In this document: positions 7,334 through 15,700 of the stretch, piece after piece
Layout: each line of letters opens with the position of its first letter
Position numbering within the stretch: the first letter of the stretch is position 1
Assembly (NCBI RefSeq): GCF_900590755.1
Contig: NZ_UUOC01000053.1
Location: 434,001-498,000, forward strand
Direction: 5' to 3'
DNA: 64,000 nt
Origin: Pseudomonas viridiflava
Lineage (GTDB): Bacteria > Pseudomonadota > Gammaproteobacteria > Pseudomonadales > Pseudomonadaceae
Position numbers and translations under genes: made by a program
The notes under the pieces: generated by a model
What the model was told of the DNA's origin: nothing
The model's database searches: none
What the model saw: only the letters and a program-made list of their open reading frames with translations

Positions 7334-8326
7334 TCACCTGCTTTGTTGTGCTCTCCACCAGTCACAAAATTCGTCCAGCGCAGCCCAGAGACTGACCTGG
7401 GGCTGATAATCCAGGTACTGCTGCGCGCGGCTGATATCAAGGGTGAAATCCCGGCTCATGACCTGCATACCCAGGCGCGACAGCGTAGGTTCAGGTCGGC
7501 CGGGCCACAACATGCAGGCAGCTTCATTGATCGCCGCCGCCGTGTAACCAAGCCCATAAGAGCGGTAGCGTGTGACCTGCGGCAACTGCATTCGGCGCAT
7601 CACGTAATTGACCGCATCCCACACCGGCACCGGCGTTCCGTTGCTGATGTTGTAGGCCTTACCCAACGCCGAACTGCCTGCCAGCAAGCTGCTCAGCATG
7701 GCCTGATTGAGGTTGTGCATGCTGGTGAAGTCGACCTTATTCAGGCCGTTGCCGATGATCGACAAGCGTTTCTTGCGCTGCATATTCAACAGCCGCGGGA
7801 AAATGCTGGTGTCGCCCGCCCCCGTCACGAAACGTGGACGCAAAGCGATGACCTCAAGGCCAAATTCTTCTGCGCCAAACACCTTTTGCTCGGCCAGGTA
7901 CTTGGTCGCCGCATAGTGATTATTGAAGCGGTTGGGGACCTGCTCCTCCTTGATGTTCAGGTGTGAACGGCCATCGAAATAGATCGACGGCGAAGACAAG
8001 TGCACCAACCGGCGCACGCGCTGTTTCAGGCAGCCTTCAACAACGTTTTCGGTGACTTGCACATTGCCCTGCAGAAAATCCTGCTTGCGACCCCAAACAC
8101 CCACCGCCCCGGCGCAATGCACCACGGCTTCGACGTCATGGCACAGCTCGCGGACCAATTCAGAGTCGATCAAGTCGCCCTGAATGAGCTCGGCTCCACG
8201 CCTGACCAGGTGCTCGACACCCTCGGCACGACGCCCATTGACCCGAACGCTGAAACCCTGCTCCAGAGCGAAACGCGCAAAGCGCCCGCCAATGAAGCCG
8301 CTTGCGCCGGTGACCAGAATCTTCAT
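7334..8326 (-). CDS. NAD(P)-dependent epimerase/dehydratase (extended SDR, 3-beta-HSD-like)
   Basis: This 330-residue extended short-chain dehydrogenase has the Rossmann motif GASGFIGG at residues 7-14 and the catalytic YxxxK in HYAATKYLAE near residue 140, preceded by the serine motif HLSSPSIYF. The C-terminal part resembles nucleoside-sugar epimerases and 3-beta-hydroxysteroid dehydrogenase-like proteins. The substrate is not evident, and no sugar or lipid pathway genes adjoin it. It follows the coiled-coil gene in the opposite order of transcription by 78 bases, so the two may be co-transcribed (epimerase first). Confidence 0.83.
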   Translation of the reverse strand: MKILVTGASGFIGGRFARFALEQGFSVRVNGRRAEGVEHLVRRGAELIQGDLIDSELVRELCHDVEAVVHCAGAVGVWGRKQDFLQGNVQVTENVVEGCLKQRVRRLVHLSSPSIYFDGRSHLNIKEEQVPNRFNNHYAATKYLAEQKVFGAEEFGLEVIALRPRFVTGAGDTSIFPRLLNMQRKKRLSIIGNGLNKVDFTSMHNLNQAMLSSLLAGSSALGKAYNISNGTPVPVWDAVNYVMRRMQLPQVTRYRSYGLGYTAAAINEAACMLWPGRPEPTLSRLGMQVMSRDFTLDISRAQQYLDYQPQVSLWAALDEFCDWWRAQQSR

Positions 8327-8385
8327 TTACAGCTCCGTTAAAAAACCTGTTTTGCTCTACACAACTATTAATCTGGACTGATTTC

Positions 8386-8459
8386 TGTAGGAGCTGCCGA
8401 AGGCTGCGAAGGCAATACATCTGACTCACCGCTGTTCGCAGCCTTCGGCAGCTCCTACA
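8386..8459. repeat. REPIN (TGTAGGAGCTGCCG family)
   Basis: An inverted doublet, TGTAGGAGCTGCCGAAGGCT at the left and its complement at the right, lies between the epimerase and argP genes. This second REP family recurs at 15160, 15275, 15389, 24174 and 50349, with single halves at 20297 and 39043. Confidence 0.9.
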
Positions 8460-8493
8460 AAAGTATCGGTCTTGCGCACAGACTCACTGACGC

Positions 8494-9393
8494 TCACTTC
8501 GCCTCAAGCGGCACCAACCATTGCCCCGCCTGTTGCGCCAGATGCTCGGTCAAGCGGGTCAGCAACTGCCCGCCGTTGCGCCAATGATGCCAGTACAACG
8601 GCACATCCACGGGTTTGTCGGGCGCGAGTTCTACCAATGTGCCGCGCTGCAATTGTTCGCGCACCTGGATCTCGGGCACCAGGCCCCAGGCCACGCCAGC
8701 TTCAGTCATGCGCAAAAAGCCCTCGGACGATGGGCACAAATGATGCTCAAAACCACCGGTGACTCCCAGCGACACCAGATACCGATGCTGCAACAAATCG
8801 TCCGGGCCGAACACAAGTGCGGGGACCCTGGCCAGGCGCGCCGCCTCAAAACCACCAGGGAAATGCCGCGCAATGAAAGCCGGACTCGCCAACCCACGAT
8901 AGCGCATCGCGCCCAACAACTGACTGCGCGCACCGGCAACCGGCCGGTCGGTCGCGCACAGACAAGCCGCCACTTCGCCAGCACGCATCCGCTTGAGGCC
9001 AACGTCCTGATCTTCCACCACCAGATCCAGCAGCAGATTGTTCTGCGCGCAAAAATCACCAATAGCCGACGCCCACCAGGTCGCCAGGCTGTCGGCATTC
9101 AATGCGATGCGCAGACGCTCAGGCATGCCCTCTTCGTCCAGCGCTGGCACCTGACTTTGCAGATCGCGCTCCAGCAACCGGACTTGCTGCACGTGGTTGA
9201 GCAGCCGCCGACCAATGTCCGTCGGACTCGGCGGCGTAGCGCGCACCAACACAGGCTGGCCAATGCGGGCTTCAAGCAATTTGATCCGCTGCGACACTGC
9301 CGACTGGGACAAACCCAGCACCTGAGCGGCGCGCTCGAACCCGGCCTGCTCGATGACTGCCGCGAGTGCGGAAAGCAATTTGTAGTCGAACAT
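8494..9393 (-). CDS. argP: ArgP/IciA-type LysR regulator of a basic-amino-acid exporter
   Basis: The 299-residue LysR-type protein has the N-terminal winged helix-turn-helix (residues 1-60, GFERAAQVLGLSQSAVSQRIKLLE) and an effector-binding domain. The opening MFDYKLLSALAAVIEQAGFERAA and the NADSLATWW segment are typical of ArgP/LysG, which senses lysine and arginine and activates the divergent exporter. The divergent neighbour is indeed a LysE-family exporter, 107 bases away. Confidence 0.88.
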   Translation of the reverse strand: MFDYKLLSALAAVIEQAGFERAAQVLGLSQSAVSQRIKLLEARIGQPVLVRATPPSPTDIGRRLLNHVQQVRLLERDLQSQVPALDEEGMPERLRIALNADSLATWWASAIGDFCAQNNLLLDLVVEDQDVGLKRMRAGEVAACLCATDRPVAGARSQLLGAMRYRGLASPAFIARHFPGGFEAARLARVPALVFGPDDLLQHRYLVSLGVTGGFEHHLCPSSEGFLRMTEAGVAWGLVPEIQVREQLQRGTLVELAPDKPVDVPLYWHHWRNGGQLLTRLTEHLAQQAGQWLVPLEAK

Positions 9394-9500
9394 CAGTTTC
9401 TCTAATGAGCGATCAGTAATATTGGTTTTTCTTATACCGTGCCGACCACCACAATTGCCAGCCTGACCTCTTGGCCAATTATCTTTCTGGAGTACGTTTC
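9394..9500. promoter_or_regulatory. Divergent argP/argO control region
   Basis: This 107-base gap between the divergent regulator and exporter must hold both promoters and the ArgP site. It is AT-rich near 9405-9440 (GATCAGTAATATTGG and TTCTTATACC). I could not assign exact -35 and -10 boxes. Confidence 0.45.
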
Positions 9501-10103
9501 ATGTGGCAAAGCTATCTCAACGGGCTGTTAGTCGCCGCCGGGCTGATCATGGCCATCGGTACGCAGAACGCGTTCGTTCTGGCCCAGGGCCTGCGCCGCG
9601 AGCATCACTTGCCGGTTGCGATGCTGTGTATTGCCTGTGACGTATTGCTGGTCGCTGCCGGGGTTTTCGGTCTGGCCACGATGCTGGCGCAAAACCCGAC
9701 CTTGCTGGCGGTGGCGCGTTGGGGTGGCGTGATTTTCCTGCTCTGGTACGGCAGCCAGGCGCTACGGCGTGCCTGTTCCCGGCAGAGCCTTCAGCACAGT
9801 GAAGTGATCGGCTTGCGCTCACGCCGTGCCGTGTTGCTTAGCGCGCTGGCGGTGACCTTGCTCAACCCCCACGTTTATATTGATACCGTCCTGTTGATCG
9901 GTTCCCTCGGCGCGCAACAGACTGTGCCGGGCGCTTACGTCGCGGGGGCGGCCAGCGCTTCATTACTTTGGTTCACCACCTTGGCCGTCGGCGCCGCATG
10001 GCTGGCACCCTGGCTAGCCCGCCCCGCCACCTGGCGTCTGCTGGATCTGATGGTGGCGGTGATGATGTTCAGCGTTGCGGTGCAGCTGGTCCGGGCGGGG
10101 TGA
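9501..10103 (+). CDS. argO: LysE/ArgO-family basic amino acid exporter
   Basis: The 200-residue protein has about six membrane helices and the LysE signature GLIMAIGTQNAFVLAQGLRR near residue 20. LysE proteins export lysine or arginine when the cell has an excess. The start ATG has GGAG nine bases upstream. The divergent ArgP-type regulator is the normal partner. Whether arginine, lysine or both are moved cannot be told from sequence. Confidence 0.88.
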   Translation: MWQSYLNGLLVAAGLIMAIGTQNAFVLAQGLRREHHLPVAMLCIACDVLLVAAGVFGLATMLAQNPTLLAVARWGGVIFLLWYGSQALRRACSRQSLQHSEVIGLRSRRAVLLSALAVTLLNPHVYIDTVLLIGSLGAQQTVPGAYVAGAASASLLWFTTLAVGAAWLAPWLARPATWRLLDLMVAVMMFSVAVQLVRAG

Positions 10104-10467
10104 GAAGGCACACGCGCTCAGTGGGACCGGCTTTAGCCGGGAAGGCGGCGGCAGCGTCGACATATAGGCGGTGGATGTACCGTCCTCTTCCCGGCTAAAG
10201 CCGGTCCCACAAAAAATGCGCATTGCAGGCCTACATGGAAGGTCCCACAGGTAGTAGTTTGCATCGCCAATTTTCTGCAGCCCTTTGAGCAAACGCTCTG
10301 GAACCTCTATCCCACACAGTTGTTGCGTGGTTAAGCCGCAGACCCGGTGCTATGATCCAGACCCTGCGCCGCAAAGAGTAAAAACTCACCGGCGTATGTT
10401 TTGTTCTGTCTGGCCGCCCGTGATCGGCCTTGCGCTCACCGCAACTGACCTGATTAGGAGATAAACC
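10104..10467. other. Intergenic region argO-sodB
   Basis: The 364-base gap holds a REPIN at 10121-10210 and the sodB promoter region. GTGCTATGATCC near 10350 could be an extended -10 element. I found no Fur-like box and no gene. Confidence 0.55.
10121..10210. repeat. REPIN (GTGGGACCGGCTTTAGCCGG family)
   Basis: Inverted REP doublet 17 bases after the argO stop codon, same family as at 1041. Confidence 0.92.
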
Positions 10468-11049
10468 ATGGCTTTTGAATTGCCTCCGCTGCCGTATGCC
10501 AAAGATGCACTGGTGCCGCACATTTCCGCAGAGACACTGGAATATCACCACGACAAGCACCACAACACCTACGTCGTGAACCTGAACAACCTGGTGCCAG
10601 GCACCGAGTTCGAAGGCAAGACTCTGGAAGAAATCATCAAGACTTCTTCGGGCGGCATCTTCAACAACGCTGCTCAAGTCTGGAACCATACTTTCTACTG
10701 GAACTGCCTGGCGCCAAACGCTGGCGGCGAGCCTACCGGCGCACTGGCTGATGCCATCACCGCAGCTTTCGGTTCGTTCGACAAGTTCAAAGAAGAATTC
10801 AGCAAAACCTCCATCGGCACCTTCGGTTCCGGCTGGGGCTGGCTGGTCAAGAAAGCTGACGGTTCCCTGGCACTGGCCAGCACCATCGGCGCAGGCAACC
10901 CACTGACCAGCGGCGACATCCCGCTGCTGACCTGTGACGTCTGGGAACACGCCTACTACATCGACTACCGCAACCTGCGTCCAAAATACGTGGAAGCGTT
11001 CTGGAACCTGGTTAACTGGGACTTCGTCGCCAAGCAATACGCGGCCTGA
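10468..11049 (+). CDS. sodB: Iron superoxide dismutase SodB
   Basis: The 193-residue cytoplasmic enzyme dismutates superoxide with an iron centre. Metal ligands are visible: His in LEYHHDKHH, His in VWNHTFYW, and Asp and His in CDVWEHAYYIDYRN. The pattern GGIFNNAAQVWNHTFYWNCL is the iron rather than the manganese type. AGGAG precedes the start by seven bases, and a strong terminator follows. It lies upstream of bifA, as in P. aeruginosa. Confidence 0.97.
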   Translation: MAFELPPLPYAKDALVPHISAETLEYHHDKHHNTYVVNLNNLVPGTEFEGKTLEEIIKTSSGGIFNNAAQVWNHTFYWNCLAPNAGGEPTGALADAITAAFGSFDKFKEEFSKTSIGTFGSGWGWLVKKADGSLALASTIGAGNPLTSGDIPLLTCDVWEHAYYIDYRNLRPKYVEAFWNLVNWDFVAKQYAA

Positions 11050-11063
11050 TTTCAGTAGCAGTC

Positions 11064-11092
11064 AAAAAACCCGGCATTGCCGGGTTTTTTTT
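11064..11092 (+). terminator. Rho-independent terminator of sodB
   Basis: A short GC hairpin (ACCCGGC attg CCGGGT) flanked by an A run and followed by eight T residues, 15 bases after the sodB stop. Confidence 0.93.
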
Positions 11093-11169
11093 CGCATCTG
11101 AAATGTATTTTAAGTATTGTCAGAAAAAGATAGCGGACTAATATCACCGCTTGGGTTTTACGAATGCGT

Positions 11170-11196
11170 TCAAGTTTCTAAGGTTTTTGTCCGACA
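11170..11196 (+). promoter_or_regulatory. Candidate FliA (sigma-28) promoter of bifA
   Basis: TCAAG at 11170-11174 followed after 15 bases by TCCGACA (11190-11196) resembles the Pseudomonas FliA pattern TCAAG-N14-GCCGATA, with 5 of 7 bases in the -10 part and one extra spacer base. Transcription from here would leave a leader of about 140 bases before bifA. A link between flagellar control and BifA would be sensible because BifA governs the motility-biofilm switch. It is a weaker match than that of cheV. Confidence 0.4.
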
Positions 11197-11332
11197 CAGT
11201 GGAAATGGCTGAATCAGGTTCAAAATCAGCCAATGCAGGAAGCAGGTGACGAAGCCGCAGGTTGCCCAAGGCATCCCTCCAGGCTCTACTGCTTTTTGAC
11301 AGTGGCAAAGGTTGCAGTTACCCAGCACGGAT

Positions 11333-11350
11333 TAAGGAATGACCATTTGA
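11333..11350 (+). promoter_or_regulatory. Ribosome-binding site and mini-ORF deciding the bifA start
   Basis: TAAGGA (11333-11338) is followed at once by ATG ACC ATT TGA (11339-11350). The TGA of this three-residue ORF overlaps the TTG start of bifA (11347-11349) as TTGA. The ATG touches the Shine-Dalgarno bases, while the TTG is eight bases from it, so the TTG is better placed. Confidence 0.5.
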
Positions 11351-13398
11351 AGCTGGAACTCAAAAACAGCCTTTCGGTAAAGCTGCTGCGAGTGGTGCTG
11401 TTATCGGCACTGATCGTGGGCGTGGTGTTGAGTTGTGCGCAAATCGTCTACGACGCGTACAAGACCCGTCAGGCCGTAGCCAGCGATGCTGAAAGAATCC
11501 TCGACATGTTTCGCGACCCATCGACTCAGGCCGTCTATAGCCTGGACCGGGAAATGGGCATGCAAGTAATCGAGGGCCTGTTTCAGGACGGCGCCGTGCG
11601 CATTGCCTCCATTGGCCATCCCAATGAAACCCTGCTGGCCGAGAAAGAACGGCCTCTGCAAACCTCTTCAACCCGCTGGCTCACCGATATCATCCTCGGC
11701 CAGCAACGCAGCTTCACTACCCAACTGGTGGGTCGCAGCCCCTATAGCGAATACTACGGCGACTTGCGTATTACCCTGGACACCGCCACGTATGGCGAAG
11801 GGTTCATCATCAATGCGGTGATCATTTTCATCTCCGGCGTACTGCGTGCTCTGGCGATGGGGCTGGTGCTTTATCTGGTTTATCACTGGCTGCTGACCAA
11901 GCCACTGTCGCGCATCATCGAGCACCTGACCAACATCAACCCCGATCGCCCCAGCGAGCACCAGTTGCCGCAGCTCAAGGGTCACGAGAAGAACGAACTG
12001 GGGATATGGGTCAACACCGCCAATCAGTTGCTGGCCTCCATCGAACGCAACACGCATTTGCGCCACGAGGCGGAAAACAGCCTGCTGCGCATGGCCCAAT
12101 ACGACTTTCTCACCGGACTGCCCAATCGCCAGCAACTGCAACAGCAACTGGACAAAATCCTCGTCGATGCTGGCCGCCTGCAACGACGGGTGGCAGTGAT
12201 TTGCGTCGGGCTGGATGACTTCAAAGGCATCAACGAACAATTCAGCTATCAGACCGGCGACCAACTCCTGCTGGCACTGGCTGACCGTCTGCGCGGCCAC
12301 AGCGGCCGACTCGGCACGCTGGCACGTCTGGGCGGCGATCAATTCGCGCTGGTGCAGGCCGATATCGAACAACCTTACGAAGCCGCCGAGCTGGCACAAA
12401 ACATTCTCGATGATCTGGAGGCACCCTTCGCCCTGGATCATCAGGAAATCCGTCTGCGGGCCACTATCGGCATCACCCTCTTCCCGGAGGATGGCGACAG
12501 CACGGAAAAGCTGCTGCAAAAGGCCGAGCAGACCATGACCCTGGCCAAGACGCGCTCGCGCAATCGCTATCAGTTCTACATCGCCAGCGTCGACAGCGAG
12601 ATACGCCGCCGCCGGGAACTGGAAAAAGACCTGCGCGAAGCCTTGCCCCGCAACCAGCTCTATCTGGTGTATCAGCCGCAGATCAGTTATCGGGACCACC
12701 GCGTAGTCGGCGTCGAAGCGTTGATTCGCTGGCAGCATCCGGAACACGGCATGGTGCCGCCGGACTTGTTCATCCCGCTGGCCGAACAGAACGGGACGAT
12801 TATCCCGATTGGCGAATGGGTACTGGATCAGGCCTGTCGTCAGTTGCGGGAATGGCATGATCAGGGTTTCACCGACCTGCGCATGGCGGTCAACCTGTCC
12901 ACCGTGCAGTTGCACCACGCCGAGCTGCCGCGAGTGGTCAACAACCTGTTGCAGATCTATCGCCTGCCACCGCGCAGCCTTGAGCTGGAAGTCACCGAAA
13001 CCGGCCTGATGGAAGACATCAGCACCGCCGCCCAGCATTTGCTGAGCCTGCGTCGCTCCGGGGCGCTGATTGCCATCGACGATTTCGGTACCGGTTATTC
13101 GTCCCTCAGTTACCTGAAGAGCTTGCCGCTGGACAAGATCAAGATCGACAAAAGCTTCGTGCAGGACCTGATCGATGACGATGACGACGCCACCATCGTG
13201 CGCGCCATCATCCAGCTGGGCAAAAGCCTGGGCATGCAGGTTATCGCTGAAGGGGTGGAAACGATGGAGCAAGAGGCCTACATCATTTCCGAAGGCTGCC
13301 ATGAAGGTCAGGGCTACCTCTACAGCAAGCCGCTGCCCGCCCGAGAGCTGCTGGCTTATCTGAAACAGGCACAGCGCAGCAATGTTGAGGTTTTGTAG
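11347..13398 (+). CDS. bifA: BifA, membrane c-di-GMP phosphodiesterase (degenerate GGDEF + EAL)
   Basis: The 683-residue protein hydrolyses c-di-GMP and so promotes motility and dispersal. It has a transmembrane helix at residues 12-33, a periplasmic part, a second helix near 155-180, a HAMP-like stretch, a GGDEF domain with the degenerate motif GGDQF known in BifA, and a C-terminal EAL domain with EALIRW, NLS, DDFGTGYSSL and EGVET, all needed for catalysis. I chose the TTG at 11347 (MKLELKNSLSVKLLRVVLL) because it has AAGGA at the right distance and gives the family length. A four-codon ORF overlaps this start. Confidence 0.93.
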   Translation: MKLELKNSLSVKLLRVVLLSALIVGVVLSCAQIVYDAYKTRQAVASDAERILDMFRDPSTQAVYSLDREMGMQVIEGLFQDGAVRIASIGHPNETLLAEKERPLQTSSTRWLTDIILGQQRSFTTQLVGRSPYSEYYGDLRITLDTATYGEGFIINAVIIFISGVLRALAMGLVLYLVYHWLLTKPLSRIIEHLTNINPDRPSEHQLPQLKGHEKNELGIWVNTANQLLASIERNTHLRHEAENSLLRMAQYDFLTGLPNRQQLQQQLDKILVDAGRLQRRVAVICVGLDDFKGINEQFSYQTGDQLLLALADRLRGHSGRLGTLARLGGDQFALVQADIEQPYEAAELAQNILDDLEAPFALDHQEIRLRATIGITLFPEDGDSTEKLLQKAEQTMTLAKTRSRNRYQFYIASVDSEIRRRRELEKDLREALPRNQLYLVYQPQISYRDHRVVGVEALIRWQHPEHGMVPPDLFIPLAEQNGTIIPIGEWVLDQACRQLREWHDQGFTDLRMAVNLSTVQLHHAELPRVVNNLLQIYRLPPRSLELEVTETGLMEDISTAAQHLLSLRRSGALIAIDDFGTGYSSLSYLKSLPLDKIKIDKSFVQDLIDDDDDATIVRAIIQLGKSLGMQVIAEGVETMEQEAYIISEGCHEGQGYLYSKPLPARELLAYLKQAQRSNVEVL

Positions 13399-13414
13399 AG
13401 AGGCGCCGATCCAC

Positions 13415-13491
13415 TGTAGGAGCGAACTTGTTCGCGAGGCGATATTTCAGGTTACGCAGATCTGATGTCTTGCCAACAAGTTGGCTCCTAC
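13415..13491. repeat. REP doublet (TGTAGGAGCGAACTTGTTCGCG family)
   Basis: Left half TGTAGGAGCGAACTTGTTCG and right half CAACAAGTTGGCTCCTA form an imperfect inverted pair just after bifA. A related pair is at 38902. Confidence 0.85.
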
Positions 13492-13579
13492 CCGATGTAC
13501 TTTCCCCATTCCCTTGCAATCCTTTGTTACAAGCTCACCCCACCTCACATTCCGGCCTGGGCAATATGCCTTTACATCG

Positions 13580-13598
13580 AATGCAAATCTTTCGCATT
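13580..13598 (+). promoter_or_regulatory. Candidate Fur box upstream of icmP
   Basis: AATGCAAATCTTTCGCATT matches 14 of 19 positions of the Fur consensus (AATGATAATCATTATCATT), with perfect five-base ends AATGC/GCATT. It lies 58 bases before the icmP start, where a Fur repressor would block transcription. Confidence 0.65.
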
Positions 13599-13656
13599 AT
13601 GTTGCAGCTTTTTTGGGCGCCGGGCGCCTTAAACCCTCTAGACGCAGGATTTCGTC

Positions 13657-15021
13657 ATGATTCGTATGCCTTTGGCAACCGCTAGTCTGCTGGCAATCGC
13701 TATTTCCCTCGCCGGTTGTGGCGACGAGAAAAAAGCCGCCGCGCCAGCTCCCGCTTCTGCTCCGGCGCCAGCACCTGCTGCGGCACCCGCTCCGACGGCG
13801 GCGGCTCCAGCTCCAGCCGCCGCTGCGCAATCGACGGACGCCGCGTCCAAAGCTGTCGTCGCCAACTACGCTAACATGGTCTCCGCCGTATTCAGCGACG
13901 CTGAAGCCACCGCCAAGACCCTGCGTACCGCCATCGACGCCTTCCTCGCAACGCCCAATGACCAGACGCTCAAAGCAGCCCGCGACGCCTGGGTTGCAGC
14001 TCGCGTGCCTTACATGCAGAGCGAAGTCTTCCGCTTCGGCAACACCATCATCGACGACTGGGAAGGACAGGTTAACGCCTGGCCCTTGGACGAAGGCCTG
14101 ATCGACTACGTTGCCAAGGACTACCAGCACGCGCTGGGCAACCCGGGCGCAACCGCCAACATCATCGCCAACACCGAGATCCAGGTCGGCGAAGACAAGG
14201 TTGACGTCAAGGACATCACCTCTGAAAAACTCGCCAGCCTGAACGAGCTGGGCGGTTCGGAAGCCAACGTCGCAACCGGCTACCACGCCATTGAATTCCT
14301 GCTGTGGGGCCAGGACCTGCACGGCAACGGCCCGGGTGCTGGCGAGCGTCCTGCTTCGGATTACATCGAAGGCGCTGGCGCCACCGGCGGCCACAACGAT
14401 CGTCGTCGCGCGTATCTGAAAGCCGTGACCGATCTGCTGGTCAGCGATCTGGAAGAAATGTCCAACAACTGGAAGCCGGGCGTAGCCGATAACTATCGCG
14501 CCACCCTGGAAGCCGAATCCGGCGAAAGCGGCCTGCGCAAAATGCTCTTCGGCATGGGCAGTCTGTCCCTGGGCGAACTGGCTGGCGAGCGCATGAAGGT
14601 GGCACTGGAAGCCAACTCCAGCGAAGACGAACACGACTGCTTCAGCGACAACACCCACAACTCGCACTTCTACAACGGCAAAGGCATTCGCAACGTTTAC
14701 CTGGGCGAATACACCCGCGTAGACGGCACCAAAATCAGCGGCCCAAGCCTGTCGTCGCTGGTTGCCAAAGCTGACCCGGCCACCGACGCAACCCTGCGCG
14801 CCGACCTGGACGCTACCCAGGCCAAACTGCAAGCCATCGTCGACCAAGCCAACAAGGGCCAGCATTTCGATCAACTGATCGCCGCCGGCAACACCGAAGG
14901 CAACCAGATCGTGCGCGACGCCATCGCGTCCCTGGTCAAACAGACCGGCGCGATCGAGCAAGCCGCTGGCAAGCTCGGCATCACCGACCTGAACCCGGAC
15001 AACGCCGATCACGAATTCTGA
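13657..15021 (+). CDS. icmP: Imelysin-family lipoprotein (IcmP-like)
   Basis: The 454-residue product has a lipoprotein signal ending in SLAGC at residues 17-21, a Pro/Ala-rich linker (about residues 27-60), and an imelysin domain with the conserved GYHAIEFLLWGQDL motif, which carries the HxxE-like residues proposed to bind metal. Homologues include the P. aeruginosa insulin-cleaving metalloproteinase IcmP and Fur-controlled iron-uptake proteins such as IrpA. Protease activity is disputed, and a role in iron acquisition fits the Fur-like site upstream and the neighbouring imelysin cluster. A strong terminator follows. Confidence 0.88.
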   Translation: MIRMPLATASLLAIAISLAGCGDEKKAAAPAPASAPAPAPAAAPAPTAAAPAPAAAAQSTDAASKAVVANYANMVSAVFSDAEATAKTLRTAIDAFLATPNDQTLKAARDAWVAARVPYMQSEVFRFGNTIIDDWEGQVNAWPLDEGLIDYVAKDYQHALGNPGATANIIANTEIQVGEDKVDVKDITSEKLASLNELGGSEANVATGYHAIEFLLWGQDLHGNGPGAGERPASDYIEGAGATGGHNDRRRAYLKAVTDLLVSDLEEMSNNWKPGVADNYRATLEAESGESGLRKMLFGMGSLSLGELAGERMKVALEANSSEDEHDCFSDNTHNSHFYNGKGIRNVYLGEYTRVDGTKISGPSLSSLVAKADPATDATLRADLDATQAKLQAIVDQANKGQHFDQLIAAGNTEGNQIVRDAIASLVKQTGAIEQAAGKLGITDLNPDNADHEF

Positions 15022-15070
15022 TCAGCAAAGGTTGAGCGCTTGTTTCTGAGCGCCTCAATCGAGTGACCTG

Positions 15071-15106
15071 AAAATGCCAGTCGGCTTGCTGACTGGCATT
15101 TTTTTT
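15071..15106 (+). terminator. Rho-independent terminator of icmP
   Basis: Perfect 10-bp arms AATGCCAGTC / GACTGGCATT with a short loop, followed by eight T residues, 50 bases after the stop codon. Confidence 0.94.
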
Positions 15107-15159
15107 AGGGTGGAATTCCCGCGACCTGGAATACGTCTATGCCTGAAAAACGCACGACC

Positions 15160-15241
15160 TGTAGGAGCAATCGGAGGTTACGACGGTCGCGAATGCGGTA
15201 TGTCTGACACACCCCATTCGCAGCCTTCGGCAGCTCCTACA
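15160..15241. repeat. REPIN, first of a cluster of three (TGTAGGAGC family)
   Basis: TGTAGGAGCAATCGGAGG at the left and CCTTCGGCAGCTCCTACA at the right form an inverted doublet. It is the first of three units with a period of about 115 bases. Confidence 0.85.
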
Positions 15242-15274
15242 AGACACCCATTTTTTTCAGGCACACCGCAATTC

Positions 15275-15356
15275 TGTAGGAGCTCACCGAGGTTACGAGG
15301 CCAGCGATGGCGGAGTGTCAGACCAACCGCCATCACAGCCTCCGGCAGCTCCTACA
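15275..15356. repeat. REPIN, second of a cluster of three (TGTAGGAGC family)
   Basis: TGTAGGAGCTCACCGAGG pairs with CCTCCGGCAGCTCCTACA. It is preceded by TTTCAGGCA, as is the third copy, so the unit may have duplicated together with flanking DNA. Confidence 0.85.
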
Positions 15357-15388
15357 GGTCATGCATTTCTTCAGGCAAATCGCGATCC

Positions 15389-15480
15389 TGTAGGAGTTGT
15401 CGGAGGTTACGACGGCGACGACAGCGGTGTATCTGACAACCCACCATCGCGCCCGTCGCAACTTCCGATTGTCACTACAG
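15389..15480. repeat. Degenerate REPIN, third of a cluster of three
   Basis: TGTAGGAGTTGTCGGAGG at the left pairs weakly with CAACTTCCGATTGTCACTACA at the right. The right half has decayed. Confidence 0.7.
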
Positions 15481-15665
15481 AGCACCCGTCCGAAAGACAA
15501 CTCCGAGAACGTTGTAGGGCATTTCCTAATCAGCCTTTGCTGTCTTCTTCAACTAACGTTGCACTTTGCATCTGCCGGATTTCGATTCAAACACTTGCGA
15601 CCCCTCAAGAAACCTCGAGGGGGCGAGATCTCAACTAACCAAGCTTTCAACCCTTACAAAGTCTG

Positions 15666-15700
15666 TAGGAAGTTTCTGTTAATTAATCAGAAACTTCCTA
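15666..15700. repeat. Perfect 13-bp inverted repeat in the island leader
   Basis: TAGGAAGTTTCTG (15666-15678) and CAGAAACTTCCTA (15688-15700) flank a nine-base AT loop. There is no T run, so it is not a standard terminator. It could be an operator, an RNA hairpin or a transposon-end relic. Confidence 0.7.

Noticed and set aside
11668..13302. Long frame antisense to bifA
   Set aside because: Shadow of BifA codon bias; no domain features.
13597..15012. 471-codon frame antisense to icmP
   Set aside because: A mirror of a GC-rich gene; the icmP frame has signal peptide, motifs and terminator, and the antisense frame has none.
15160..15480. Regularly spaced repeats resembling a CRISPR array
   Set aside because: The repeated units are inverted REP doublets with diverged arms, not short identical repeats with unique spacers, and no cas gene is near.
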